NCBI RefSeq assembly: GCF_002925905.1
Contig: NZ_PRDB01000017.1
Span: forward strand, 85,942-149,941
Reading direction: 5' to 3'
From: Klebsiella michiganensis
Lineage (GTDB): Bacteria > Pseudomonadota > Gammaproteobacteria > Enterobacterales > Enterobacteriaceae
Length of the DNA stretch: 64,000 bases
Shown: positions 48,453 to 57,672 of the stretch, one piece after another
Layout: every line of letters starts with the position of its first letter
Position numbering within the stretch: position 1 is the stretch's first letter
Translations under genes and position numbers: made by a program
Notes under the pieces: model-generated
Database searches by the model: none
What the model saw: only the letters and a program-made list of their open reading frames with translations
Told to the model about the DNA's origin: nothing

Positions 48453-50596
48453 CCTCACAAAACGAACGCGCCGGGATACCGCATTTGCTCGATTGGTCTA
48501 ATGCGATTGCTTTTATTGCCAACCACTATCGACAAAGCTTTTCTCCCGGCACGCTGCATGCCGCCGCCGAGTGGGCGACGCAGAAAACCCTGCCGGAGGC
48601 GCTCCGGCACCTGGCGCGCCACGCCGGGCTAAACTGCCAGTTTTTATCTCCGGGCGATGAGAAAATGTCGGCCTGGCGGCTACCGCTGGTCGTCCAGCTG
48701 CGCGACGGGCAAGTCGCCGTGCTCGAAAGCTTTGACGTTAATAACGCCGTCGGGGTGCGGTTTGTGAAGGAGCTCGCGCTGCTCAGCTACTGCCCGCTGG
48801 AAACCCTGCTGCCGGAAATTGAAAAGACCATTGCGTTTCGCCCGTCAGCGCCGGAAAGGGATATTCGCACCGAGAGCTACCTGGCCCGCTTTCAGCCGGA
48901 CTGGCTGCGCAAAATTGTGCTGAAAGATATTCGCCCCTATCTGCACGTGATGCTGGCGTCTTTTGCCATAAACGTTCTTGCGCTGAGCGGTATTCTGTTT
49001 TCGATGCAGGTTTACGATCGGGTGATCCCGGCGCAGTCTTATCCCACTCTTTATGTCCTGTTCAGCGGCGTATTGCTGGCGGCGGTATTTGCTTTTGTGC
49101 TGAAAATTATGCGCGGGCACGTCACGGATCTGCTCGGCAAACGCGGGGATATTCGCGTTTCTGACCGGGTCTTCGGCCACGCGCTGCGCCTGAAAAACAG
49201 CGCGGTACCGCGCTCGACGGGGAGCTTTATTTCGCAAATCCGCGAGCTGGAGCAGGTGCGCGAAATGATGACCTCAACGATGATGACCATCGTGGCGGAT
49301 TTACCGTTCTTTTTGCTGTTTCAGGTGGTGCTGTTTATCGTCTCGCCGTGGCTAAGCTGGATTGCGCCGGTGGCGACGATTCTGATGATCCTGCCCGGCC
49401 TGCTGCTGCAGCGCAAGCTCGCGGCGCTGGCCAATAAAAACCAGCATGAAAATACCTTGCGTAACGCCATTCTGGTGGAAAGCATTCAGGGGTTGCAGGA
49501 CATCAAAATGATGCAGGCGGAAAGCCGCTTTTTGCATCAGTGGAATAGTTATATTGCCATTACCGCCGAGTCGGGGGTCAAAACGCGCAGGCTCACCCAC
49601 GGCCTGGTCAGCTGGGGAATGTCGGTGCAAAACCTGCTCTATGCCACGGTGGTGGTGGTCGGCGCGCCGCTGGTGATTAATGGCGACATCACCACCGGGG
49701 CGATGGTGGCGGCATCAATGCTCTCGACCCGCATGGTGGCGCCGATGACCGCGCTGTGCGGCGTACTCGCTCGCTGGCAGCAGGTGAAAACGGCGAAGGC
49801 CAGCCTTGATAACCTGATGGCGCTGCCGGTCGAAGGGGGGCAGGACGAAACCCGGGTTCACCGCGCCGTGCTGCACGGCAACTACGAGTTCCGGCAGGCG
49901 GAATTCCGCTACGGCCTTAACGATGCCGCGATCCCGCTGCGTATCAACCAGTTATCCATTAAAGCCGGCGAGAGAATCGCCATCCTTGGGCGAATCGGCG
50001 CCGGTAAATCGACCCTGCTGCAGGCGATGATGGGCAACGTCGAGCTGGTTTCGGGCGAGCTGCGGCTGGATGATTTAAGCCTGCCGCAGATCGACCTCGC
50101 GGATATTCGCCGCAACGCCACCTTGCTGACCCAGGAGGCGCGGCTGTTCCACGGCACCCTGCGCGAGAACCTGATCCTCGGGCGACCGGCGGCGACGGAT
50201 GATGAAATCTTCTCGGTGCTTACCCTGTGCGGCGCGCTGGAGTTTGTGCGCAAACTGCCCCTCGGTCTTGAACACGTCATTATGGAAGGCGGGCTGGGGC
50301 TTTCAGGCGGCCAGCGGCAGTCGCTGCTGCTGGCCAGGACGCTGCTGCGCGATCCGAACATTATCCTGCTCGATGAACCGACCTCGTTTTTCGACGAGCG
50401 AACGGAAAAGGCCTTTGTGGAACAGCTGGCGCAGTGGGCCGGCGATCGAACGATGATCATCGCCACGCATAAAGCGGCGGTGCTTAATATCGTCGACCGG
50501 ATCCTGGTTATCCAGGACGGGCAGCTGGCGCTGGATAAACCCAAAGCAACGGTTTTTGAGCAAGAGAAAGCCCGCGGCCAGGTGGTGAATATATGA
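48449..50596 (+). CDS. Type I secretion ABC transporter, LapB/LssB family
   Basis: A protein of 715 residues. The N-terminal 130 residues have the C39-like position but I see no Cys-His catalytic pair, as in LapB and HlyB, where this domain only holds substrate. A six-helix exporter domain follows (about 160-440). The ATPase has Walker A GRIGAGKST (514-522), signature LSGGQRQSLLLAR, Walker B ILLDEPT with Asp642 and Glu643, and an H-loop in IIATHKAA. It energises one-step export of the unfolded adhesin. It overlaps by 4 bases with both neighbours. Confidence 0.93.
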   Translation: MTSQNERAGIPHLLDWSNAIAFIANHYRQSFSPGTLHAAAEWATQKTLPEALRHLARHAGLNCQFLSPGDEKMSAWRLPLVVQLRDGQVAVLESFDVNNAVGVRFVKELALLSYCPLETLLPEIEKTIAFRPSAPERDIRTESYLARFQPDWLRKIVLKDIRPYLHVMLASFAINVLALSGILFSMQVYDRVIPAQSYPTLYVLFSGVLLAAVFAFVLKIMRGHVTDLLGKRGDIRVSDRVFGHALRLKNSAVPRSTGSFISQIRELEQVREMMTSTMMTIVADLPFFLLFQVVLFIVSPWLSWIAPVATILMILPGLLLQRKLAALANKNQHENTLRNAILVESIQGLQDIKMMQAESRFLHQWNSYIAITAESGVKTRRLTHGLVSWGMSVQNLLYATVVVVGAPLVINGDITTGAMVAASMLSTRMVAPMTALCGVLARWQQVKTAKASLDNLMALPVEGGQDETRVHRAVLHGNYEFRQAEFRYGLNDAAIPLRINQLSIKAGERIAILGRIGAGKSTLLQAMMGNVELVSGELRLDDLSLPQIDLADIRRNATLLTQEARLFHGTLRENLILGRPAATDDEIFSVLTLCGALEFVRKLPLGLEHVIMEGGLGLSGGQRQSLLLARTLLRDPNIILLDEPTSFFDERTEKAFVEQLAQWAGDRTMIIATHKAAVLNIVDRILVIQDGQLALDKPKATVFEQEKARGQVVNI

Positions 50597-51798
50597 ATAA
50601 AATCCCCCTGATGGCCGATCACGACCCGGTGGCGCTGCTGCCGGATAGCGAAGAAGACGAGGCGAAAATTGTTAAATCGCGGCGGCTGATTCTCCTGCTG
50701 GCCGTTATGCTGCTGGTGGGCGGCGTCTGGGCATGGTTCGCGGTACTGGACGAAGTCTCAACCGGTACCGGAAAAGTGATCCCCAGCTCGCGGGAGCAGG
50801 TGATACAAACCCTCGACGGCGGTATTTTAACCGAGCTGAACGTACGAGAAGGCAGCAAGGTACAAGCCGGACAGGTTGTGGCGCGCCTCGATCCCACCCG
50901 CAGCGAATCTAACGTCGGCGAAAGCCAGGCGAAATATCGCGCCTCGCTGGCGGCGAGCATTCGCTTAACCGCCGAGGTGAACAATCAGCCGCTGGCGTTT
51001 CCCGACTCCCTGAAAGCCTGGCCCGCGCTGCTGGCGGAGGAGACGCGTCTGTACCATAGCCGCAAAGAGCAGCTGAGCAAATCGACGCGCCAGCTGGATG
51101 AGTCGTTAAAACTGGTGAATAGCGAACTGGCCATCACCGAAAGGCTGGCGAAAACCGGGGCGGCGAGCAATGTCGAAGTGCTGCGTCTTCGGCAGCAGGT
51201 CGCGGATATTAGTTTTAAAAAGATCGATCTCAATACCCGCTATTTTGTTGACGCGCGTGAACAGCTGTCAAAAGCCAATGCCGACGTGGCCAGCCTGGCG
51301 GAAGTGATAAAGGGGCGCGCCGATTCGGTCACGCGCTTAACCGTCCGTTCGCCGGTGCAGGGGATCGTTAAAAATATTAAGGTCAATACGATTGGTGGGG
51401 TTATTGCGCCCAACGGCGAGCTGATGGAAATTGTTCCGGTCGATGGCCGGTTATTAATCGAAGCGCGAATTTCACCTCGTGATATCGCTTTTATTCATCC
51501 TGACCAGCAGGCGCTGGTGAAAATTACCGCCTATGATTATGCCATCTATGGCGCGCTGAACGGCGTGGTGGAAACCATATCGCCGGATACCACTCAGGAT
51601 GAAGCTAAACCGGATGTTTACTACTATCGGGTGTTTATTCGCACTGACTATGATTACCTGGAAAATAAAAGCGGCAAGCGTTTTTTAATTGGCCCGGGAA
51701 TGATTGCCACCGTTGATATTAAGACCGGCGAAAAAACGGTCATGGATTATCTGGTCAAACCGTTTAATCGGGCAAAAGAAGCCTTAAGGGAACGTTAA
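50593..51798 (+). CDS. HlyD-family membrane fusion protein (LapC-like)
   Basis: An adaptor of 401 residues linking the ABC protein to the TolC-like channel. A short cytoplasmic N-terminus precedes one transmembrane helix (LILLLAVMLLVGGVWAWFAVL, about 35-55), a lipoyl half (GGILTELNVREGSKVQAGQVVARLD), a long coiled coil (about 110-260), the second lipoyl half (TVRSPVQGIVKNIKVNTIGGV) and the HlyD signature region ending at PGMIATVDIKTGEKTVMDYL. It starts by ATGA overlap with the ABC gene. Confidence 0.92.
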   Translation: MNKIPLMADHDPVALLPDSEEDEAKIVKSRRLILLLAVMLLVGGVWAWFAVLDEVSTGTGKVIPSSREQVIQTLDGGILTELNVREGSKVQAGQVVARLDPTRSESNVGESQAKYRASLAASIRLTAEVNNQPLAFPDSLKAWPALLAEETRLYHSRKEQLSKSTRQLDESLKLVNSELAITERLAKTGAASNVEVLRLRQQVADISFKKIDLNTRYFVDAREQLSKANADVASLAEVIKGRADSVTRLTVRSPVQGIVKNIKVNTIGGVIAPNGELMEIVPVDGRLLIEARISPRDIAFIHPDQQALVKITAYDYAIYGALNGVVETISPDTTQDEAKPDVYYYRVFIRTDYDYLENKSGKRFLIGPGMIATVDIKTGEKTVMDYLVKPFNRAKEALRER

Positions 51799-51851
51799 TC
51801 AACGGGCGAGCTTCTTATCGGCTACGGGCCATCGCCGTTTGCGGTCCGCTA

Positions 51852-51885
51852 GCCCGGATAAGGCGCGTTGAGCGCTGCCTCCGGG
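51852..51885. repeat. REP-like palindrome between exporter and glycosyltransferase genes
   Basis: CCCGGATAAGGCGC, a 5-base loop, and GCGCTGCCTCCGGG form an imperfect stem whose GCCCGGATAAGGCG core resembles enterobacterial REP units. It is the only such repeat inside the island and may uncouple expression of the downstream genes. Confidence 0.55.
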
Positions 51886-51995
51886 GAGTGTGCCGGGCCG
51901 AGCCATCGGCGCAATATCTAAAATGGGTTTGTTTGCAGTCTCTGATAATAATTTTTAAACATTCAACGCATTCTTGAATAAACGGAGAGGGGAAG

Positions 51996-54900
51996 ATGGC
52001 GCTAAGTGATTTACTGCAACAAGCCTGCTTTCAGGCGAAAAAATTAAAATCCACCGTATTGCCTTCTGACTATCCGGCATGGGTAATCTTCTTTAGCGTC
52101 AGCGATGGCCAATCACGCGCACATATGCATATTTCTCGCGGTACCAGCTTCGATCTCGCGTGGCTGGCGGGGGCCAGAGCGCTGCAGGAGTGGCGTAAAA
52201 AACAGGACCGCGAACCGCAGTGGCTGCGGGTTGACGTCGTGGACAGCGTGGAAAAGCTCAGCTGGCAATCCCTCAATGAAAAATTCATGGTCACCAAGCG
52301 TAACTATTTTCGCTTTGGCCTCGCGTTTGACCCGCAGTTTAATTGCGCAATGCTCGAGCAGGAAATTGCCGGCAACGCGCTGCTCTACGATGGCGATAAC
52401 GGCGTCGTGGCGCCGAATAGCGTCAATCTGGAAAACTACGCCCGGCGGCGGTTTAAACAGACGCTTAGCTGGCCGCAGGATCCGCAGCAGCCGCTCTGGC
52501 GCTTTAAAACGCAGGGGATCTTCTGCGATCGTTTTGGGACAAAAGTGATGGAGCAGAGCGGGCGAGGTTCCGGCTATCGCGTTATCGGGGAAAACTGGCA
52601 GGACGAGTGCCTCGCCGAGGTGATTAAAAAAGGCACCGATTATCTTGCCCGTCAGGTAAAGCAAGACGGCCTCTACCATTACGGCTGGTTTCCCTGTTTC
52701 GACCGCCCGGTCCGATCCTATAACGCGCTGCGCCACGCCAGCTCCACCTATTCGCTGATTGAGGGCTGGGAAGCGACCCGTCAGCCGTCGGTTCGTCAGG
52801 CGATAGACCGCGCGATTGCGTACCTGGTTAACACGCTGATTGAAGTACGGACGCTGGACGATGGCCGCGAGGCGGCGTTTCTCTGCGACGTGGGCGATGA
52901 GATCAAGCTCGGCGGTAACGCGGTAAGCATCCTGGCGCTGGTGAAATACACCGAAACGACCGGAGACCGGCAATATCTGCCGCTGATGGCGCAGCTGGCG
53001 ACCGGCATCGCCTTTATGCAGGATCCGCTCAGCGGCCAGTTTGTTCACGTATTGAATAGCCACGATCTGTCGCTGAAAACCAAATTCCGCATCATTTATT
53101 ACGATGGCGAAGCGGCTTTTGCTCTTATGCGCCTGTACGGCCTGACCAAAGCGCCGCAGTGGCTGGAGATGGTGGAAAAAGCCTTCGCCTATTTCATTAA
53201 AAATAAGCACTGGCAGCACCATGACCACTGGCTGAGCTACTGCGTTAATGAGTTAACCCGCTTTCGCCCGGAAGAGAAGTACTTTCGCTTTGGCCTGAAC
53301 AACGTGCGCGATCATCTTGATTTTGTGCTGCATCGCGTCACCACCTATCCCACGCTGCTGGAATTAATGATGGCGGCGTCTGAGATGGTGACCCGTCTGG
53401 ACGCCTCGCCCGAGCATCGCCATCTGCTGGCGGATTTTGACCAGCAGAAGTTCTGGCAGGCGCTGGAAGTTCGGGCGCGCTATTTGCTGAACGGCTTCTT
53501 CTGGCCTGAGCTGGCGATGTTTTTTAAAAATCCCGCACGGATCGTCAACAGCTTCTTTATTCGCCACCACAGCTACCGCGTGCGTATCGATGACGTCGAG
53601 CACTACCTTTCCGGTTTTATCGCCTATCAGAAATACCATTTAGCGGCAAAAAAGCCGCTGCTCCCGCAGGACGACGCGCCGCCGTTGAATAACGCGATCC
53701 CCGTTTTTCTGCTGGAGACGCTGCGCGACGTCGGCAACGGTATTGAGGTGGCGGCCATGCGGCGGGCGAAGCTCTTTACCGAACATTTGCGCACCGTGCC
53801 CTGGATAGTTACCGCGACGTGGAATCCCGAATTGTCCAGAGCGGTGCGGGCGCTGAAAGCACGCGGCGCGCTGCCCGAAGAGGTGCCGGTTTATAACCTC
53901 TATGAGTGGCTCAGCGATTGCTTTGAGATGAACGCGATCGCTGCGCTGGCGCCGCTGGTGGGCAATATCGAGCTCAGGCATGCCGTCAATCCCGGCGCGG
54001 ATGTCGCGGTGGGTAAACACAACTTCCTGCTGCGTCCGCAGGGGAGAATCATCGAAGACTACATTGATAGCGCCGGCAATATTCTGCTGCGCAAAAGCCT
54101 TGACGAGAAAAAGGGCAACGTGCAGCTAAGCCATCTTGAAATTGCCCTGGCGGGCGGTGAAGTCAAACGCTTTGCTCAGGAAGAGGCGTTTTATGCGTGG
54201 ATGCTGGAAACCCGGCTGGCGGAAAAAGGGCGCTGGCATTTTATCGTCGATAAAAATAAAACGTGGAAAAGCTTCGTCTGCTCGCGGCCCGCACAGCGCA
54301 TGGCGTGTACGCTGAGCGCGATTATTCACTCCCATCATCAGCTGTCTAACGGCGCGCTGAAAAGCTCCTACCGGCATATCCTCGAACAGCCGGAGCTTGT
54401 CGATCGGCTGATTGTCCTCACCGATGAGCAGTGGCAGGACCTGCAGCTGGAGGGTTTCCCGGCCGCGCGGATGGCGGTGATCCCCAATCATCTCGATAAC
54501 GGCAATATTCCGGCGAACCCGCAGAAAGCGCCGTCGCAGACGGTCATTTATCTGGCGCGCTACTCGGAAGAGAAGCAGCATGCCTTGCTGCTGAACGCCT
54601 TTCGTAAAGTGCTGACGGCGATCCCCGATGCGCAGCTGCACACCTACGGGGTCGGTCCGCTGCGGCGCAGCTTAAGCGCGCGGGTGGCGGAGTGGGGGCT
54701 GGAGAAGGCGATCCATATCAACGGCTTCACCTCCGACATCGCGCAGGCGCATAAAACGGCCTGCTGCGCGGTACTTTGTTCGACTCAGGAGGGGCAGTCT
54801 CTCTCCGCCGTGGAGGCGATGGCCTACGGTACGCCGCTGATTAGCTTTGCCATTAAGTACGGCCCGCGCGACATCCTGCAGGACAGGGAGGCGGGGATTC

Positions 54901-55139
54901 TGGTGCCCTGCGGCGATGAGGAGGCCCTGGCGGCGGCGCTGATCGCCGTTATCTCCGACAAGTCGCTGCAGCAAAGTATGCAGCAGGCCGCGCTGCGCAA
55001 CGCCCAGCGCTACTACGGCAGCGCTATCGCCGGACGCTGGGCGGCATGGCTGCAGACAAGCGAGCGTCAGCTGGATGCCGGCGCGGAGCGCGGAAACGGG
55101 CTGGAAAAAAAGCGTCCTCGGGCGGTTAACGTTGGCTAA
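51996..55139 (+). CDS. Two-domain protein: helical-barrel-like half fused to a GT4 glycosyltransferase; candidate adhesin glycosyltransferase
   Basis: A protein of 1047 residues with no signal peptide or membrane helix, so probably cytoplasmic. Residues about 200-600 are repeated helical hairpins with glycine-aromatic turns ([54 protein letters not shown]), the pattern of an (alpha/alpha)6 barrel. Residues about 650-1035 look like a GtfA/TagE/SdgA-type GT4 enzyme: an extended beta region ([18 protein letters not shown]), [27 protein letters not shown], a sugar-nucleotide-binding YGVGPLRR, and the retaining EX7E motif Glu932/Glu940 (EGQSLSAVE). In staphylococci such enzymes glycosylate SD repeats. 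The acceptor here is inferred to be the adhesin SD tracts. The GT call is firm; the barrel call is moderate. Confidence 0.82.
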   Translation: MALSDLLQQACFQAKKLKSTVLPSDYPAWVIFFSVSDGQSRAHMHISRGTSFDLAWLAGARALQEWRKKQDREPQWLRVDVVDSVEKLSWQSLNEKFMVTKRNYFRFGLAFDPQFNCAMLEQEIAGNALLYDGDNGVVAPNSVNLENYARRRFKQTLSWPQDPQQPLWRFKTQGIFCDRFGTKVMEQSGRGSGYRVIGENWQDECLAEVIKKGTDYLARQVKQDGLYHYGWFPCFDRPVRSYNALRHASSTYSLIEGWEATRQPSVRQAIDRAIAYLVNTLIEVRTLDDGREAAFLCDVGDEIKLGGNAVSILALVKYTETTGDRQYLPLMAQLATGIAFMQDPLSGQFVHVLNSHDLSLKTKFRIIYYDGEAAFALMRLYGLTKAPQWLEMVEKAFAYFIKNKHWQHHDHWLSYCVNELTRFRPEEKYFRFGLNNVRDHLDFVLHRVTTYPTLLELMMAASEMVTRLDASPEHRHLLADFDQQKFWQALEVRARYLLNGFFWPELAMFFKNPARIVNSFFIRHHSYRVRIDDVEHYLSGFIAYQKYHLAAKKPLLPQDDAPPLNNAIPVFLLETLRDVGNGIEVAAMRRAKLFTEHLRTVPWIVTATWNPELSRAVRALKARGALPEEVPVYNLYEWLSDCFEMNAIAALAPLVGNIELRHAVNPGADVAVGKHNFLLRPQGRIIEDYIDSAGNILLRKSLDEKKGNVQLSHLEIALAGGEVKRFAQEEAFYAWMLETRLAEKGRWHFIVDKNKTWKSFVCSRPAQRMACTLSAIIHSHHQLSNGALKSSYRHILEQPELVDRLIVLTDEQWQDLQLEGFPAARMAVIPNHLDNGNIPANPQKAPSQTVIYLARYSEEKQHALLLNAFRKVLTAIPDAQLHTYGVGPLRRSLSARVAEWGLEKAIHINGFTSDIAQAHKTACCAVLCSTQEGQSLSAVEAMAYGTPLISFAIKYGPRDILQDREAGILVPCGDEEALAAALIAVISDKSLQQSMQQAALRNAQRYYGSAIAGRWAAWLQTSERQLDAGAERGNGLEKKRPRAVNVG

Positions 55140-55181
55140 CCGTCAGCGCCTTTTTTATTCCCGCGGCCCTCAGGCGTGGCG

Positions 55182-56120
55182 ATGAGGCGAGTCATCGCGC
55201 TCCTGCTGGCATCCTGCTGCTGTTCGCCGCTGCTGGCGCGCGATGTGGTGCAGGTTTCCCGCTGCGTTCCCGGCTCTTTGCTTCATGGGCATAGCCTGGA
55301 AAAAGCGCACGTCGTGGATGACTTTCATATTTACTACAGCCTGCAGGGTAGGGACGCCCTGCAATATCCGCAGGATAGTACCGGCGAGGGCGTGCCGGAT
55401 GTCGTGAAAGACATTGCGAGCCAGCTCCAGGCTGCGAAATATCTCTACACCTCGCTGCTGGGCCTGCGCTCGCCGCTGCAGCAGAAAATTTATCGCCAGG
55501 CCCGACAGATCAACATCTACCTGCTGACGCTCCCCAAAGGTCACGGCCTGGCCTTCGATCGGGTGGCGGCAGAAACCATGGGTGACGGAACGGCGCTGCC
55601 CTGCGGCTTAAAAATTGTCCTTAACGCCGCGCTGCGGCCGGCGCGCAACATTACGCCAGCGCATGAGTTATTTCATTTGTATCAATACGGCTACGGGGTT
55701 TTTAAACAGAAATGGTACCTGGAAGGTATGGCGCGCTGGATGGAAAATACCTTCAGACCCGCGCAGGAAAGAGTCGTGCCTTCACCCGGGGAGGTTGCCT
55801 GCGAGAGCAACGTTTCTCGCGGCTATAGCGCGGCCACCTTTTGGGCCAGCTATGCGCAGCAGGCGTTTGCCGCCACGCTGGTGCCGGATAACGCGCTGGC
55901 GTATCGCTATGTCGACGGCAGCCCGGTGTTTCAAACCCGGACGGTGCCCGGCGGCGCGATGCTGGCGCCTTTTTTTCAGCAGCTTGCGCTCAGCAGCCGG
56001 CGCATTTCTGGTGAAATGAAGCTGCCCAATATCCGCTGGAGTGAGCAGCAGCAGCGCGACGGGCGGTACAGTCGCCTGATTTGCCAGGCGTTAGCCGCGA
56101 CGGCGCAGAATAAAAAATAA
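55182..56120 (+). CDS. Exported HExxH metalloprotease-like protein of the adhesin island
   Basis: A protein of 312 residues, family not recognised. The start is ATG 55182 (CAGG 7 bases upstream); a GTG at 55176 is an alternative. The N-terminus MRRVIALLLASCCC is a signal sequence: LASC fits a lipobox (Cys12), while LLA-R at 19/20 would fit signal peptidase I. The zinc motif HELFH (His161, Glu162, His165) is followed by WYLEGMARWME, with Glu181 or Glu188 as probable third ligand, the layout of gluzincin peptidases. It sits 42 bases after the glycosyltransferase. It could release, mature or trim the adhesin; that role is inference. Confidence 0.7.
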   Translation: MRRVIALLLASCCCSPLLARDVVQVSRCVPGSLLHGHSLEKAHVVDDFHIYYSLQGRDALQYPQDSTGEGVPDVVKDIASQLQAAKYLYTSLLGLRSPLQQKIYRQARQINIYLLTLPKGHGLAFDRVAAETMGDGTALPCGLKIVLNAALRPARNITPAHELFHLYQYGYGVFKQKWYLEGMARWMENTFRPAQERVVPSPGEVACESNVSRGYSAATFWASYAQQAFAATLVPDNALAYRYVDGSPVFQTRTVPGGAMLAPFFQQLALSSRRISGEMKLPNIRWSEQQQRDGRYSRLICQALAATAQNKK

Positions 56121-56133
56121 GCGGTATGCTCAC

Positions 56134-56835
56134 TCATTCTGCTGGCTGCGCGGGCCCGGATTTTGAATAAAGCCTGTTCATCTTTTCCGGCAAATCAATA
56201 ATATCCGTCAGGATGCCGCGCGATAAATGGATATAGCCGTCACTCTTCAGCTTCGATAATACCCGCATGATGCCGCTGCGGGACAAAAAAGAGTGGTCCA
56301 TAATATAATTCACGGCAGTGATGTTGTTTTTAATTGCATTTGGTTCATCAATAAGTTCGAGCAGATGGCTACGTATAATTTCGTATGCGGAGAGTTGTGA
56401 TATCGTCATGCAATGGGCATAGACTTTGGCCGAACTATAATCCTGCAGCATCGCCAGTGATTGCCAGAGATGATATTTGATGACCTGCTCATGAAAAAAA
56501 CGTTGTGGAATCAAAAGTAAGCGCGATGTTTCTTTCGTTTTAACATACAGATGGCGGGTATATGCCAGCTGGCAGCTGGCGCCAAAAATAAACGGTGCGC
56601 TTTCAGCATTAAGGATCATCCCATCGCTTATGCGTTTTAACGCCACGCTCCCGTCGAATAAAATGAGGCACTGTCTTTCACCATTCCGCGTCAGGCTGAT
56701 GTTGCGTTTTTTGCTAATGGTGCAGGGCGTATGCTCTTTAGCGATTATCTCAATCAATTTTTCAATATGATCGGTGGGTTTCACGACTTTGCTTAAAATT
56801 TCATCGCGGAGCAGCGAGTGATTATTCCTCTTCAT
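56134..56835 (-). CDS. IprA-like (Crp/Fnr-fold) transcriptional regulator
   Basis: A protein of 233 residues with an N-terminal cyclic-nucleotide-binding-like beta-roll (RNISLTRNGERQCLILFDGSVALKRISDGMILNAESAPFIFG) and a C-terminal winged helix-turn-helix (AVNYIMDHSFLSRSGIMRVLSKLKSDGYIHLSRG). It resembles the IprA/YaiV group of enterobacterial regulators. The cAMP-contact residues of true CRP are not evident. It is convergent with the protease gene, on the opposite strand from the rest of the island, and is AT-richer than the neighbours. Regulation of the island is the natural guess but is not shown by sequence. Confidence 0.8.
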   Translation of the reverse strand: MKRNNHSLLRDEILSKVVKPTDHIEKLIEIIAKEHTPCTISKKRNISLTRNGERQCLILFDGSVALKRISDGMILNAESAPFIFGASCQLAYTRHLYVKTKETSRLLLIPQRFFHEQVIKYHLWQSLAMLQDYSSAKVYAHCMTISQLSAYEIIRSHLLELIDEPNAIKNNITAVNYIMDHSFLSRSGIMRVLSKLKSDGYIHLSRGILTDIIDLPEKMNRLYSKSGPAQPAE

Positions 56836-57234
56836 TGTTACCCTTTTAAAACAATGAGTTGAAAATATTATTGAATGGATATTGTACGCGTCTAATAATC
56901 AATAATATGCTTTCTGTTGGCAACTTAACGAACATTGCCAGGATTATTTTCCTGCTATAAATTACGATTGGTAATCTAAAACCTGTAATTCATATTAGTC
57001 AATATAAATTGATTTTTTTTATTGTTTTTTTAAGCCAGGTAGATCTTTTTTTTGCGGCTGGTCTTTTTGCGCAAAAAGTCATGTTATTGCGCGTGAGGAA
57101 TTTCTCGCTTCGTTTTTGATTTTTTAACGCGGCGATAAGCGGAGTGAGTCAGGTAGGTATATGTGTTTATTAAATAAAAAAGCGCGGCGTTTGTTTTTTA
57201 TCCTATTTGCCGCATACGCGGCGGCAAGGAGGAG
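56836..57234. other. AT-rich right edge of the island, no long gene
   Basis: About 400 bases rich in T runs and A+T, holding the regulator promoter. No conserved frame longer than 60 codons is seen. A short palindrome GCGCAAAAAG near 57071 and a hairpin CCGCATACGCGG near 57210-57222 are present; I cannot assign a function. Confidence 0.45.
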
Positions 57235-57294
57235 ATGAAAATAGCCAACGGGGTTTTAAACCTGGCGGTATCCAGGCGTAAAACCCACAAATGA
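57235..57294 (+). CDS. Possible 19-residue small protein next to hspQ
   Basis: MKIANGVLNLAVSRRKTHK follows AAGGAGGAG directly before its ATG and stops at the last base before the hspQ stop codon. The Shine-Dalgarno match is very strong, but the spacing of 2-3 bases is short. The frame contains a hairpin: GGGTTTTA (57251-57258) pairs with TAAAACCC (57279-57286), and CCTGG pairs with CCAGG inside it. The same bases could instead be the 3' hairpin of hspQ. It may be a regulatory leader, a tiny protein, or coincidence. Confidence 0.3.
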   Translation: MKIANGVLNLAVSRRKTHK

Positions 57295-57612
57295 CTAGTT
57301 GCGCAATCGCGGCGCCTGCAGCTGCTGGCGAATGGTTCTGGCCAGTTCGTCCAGCGACGGCTGTTCAGGATGTTCGTCGCTGGGCTCGCTGCTCAGCTGC
57401 GCTTCTGCGAGATAAGTGTGAATCGGCTGGCCATCATCGTCTTCCATCACCACATGATACCAGGGCGCAAGGCGCAGTTCGTCGTTAGCGGCGATTTCAT
57501 CCTCTTCCGGCTCCGTGAGCGAGTACTCGGGATCGACATCGACGATCACGCCCAGGTAGCCCAAAAGCGTGTGGCGAACTTGTTGGCCGATACCGAATTT
57601 GCTGGCTATCAT
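57295..57612 (-). CDS. hspQ: Heat shock protein HspQ
   Basis: A hemimethylated-DNA-binding-family protein of 105 residues (E. coli 105). It acts as a specificity enhancer of Lon and binds hemimethylated oriC in vitro. The start [14 protein letters not shown] is preceded by AGGAGG at 7 bases; an in-frame GTG two codons upstream is less likely. [24 protein letters not shown] is the family core. In E. coli it lies next to yccU; here the island intervenes. Confidence 0.95.
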   Translation of the reverse strand: MIASKFGIGQQVRHTLLGYLGVIVDVDPEYSLTEPEEDEIAANDELRLAPWYHVVMEDDDGQPIHTYLAEAQLSSEPSDEHPEQPSLDELARTIRQQLQAPRLRN

Positions 57613-57672
57613 AAGCACCTCCTGGGAGACATGATTACCTGCTATATGCGGGCCGATTCTCCACTTTTCAAG

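Noticed and set aside
48449..48840. Active C39 bacteriocin-type peptidase in the ABC transporter
   Set aside because: The domain position is right but no catalytic Cys/His pair is visible; it fits the inactive C39-like domain of RTX/LapB exporters.
51799..51995. Possible promoter or small gene in the gap before the glycosyltransferase
   Set aside because: Only a REP-like palindrome and ordinary spacer are visible; no frame with a ribosome site.
52113..53228. 371-codon minus-strand frame inside the glycosyltransferase gene
   Set aside because: Antisense shadow of GC-rich coding sequence with no promoter or ribosome site.
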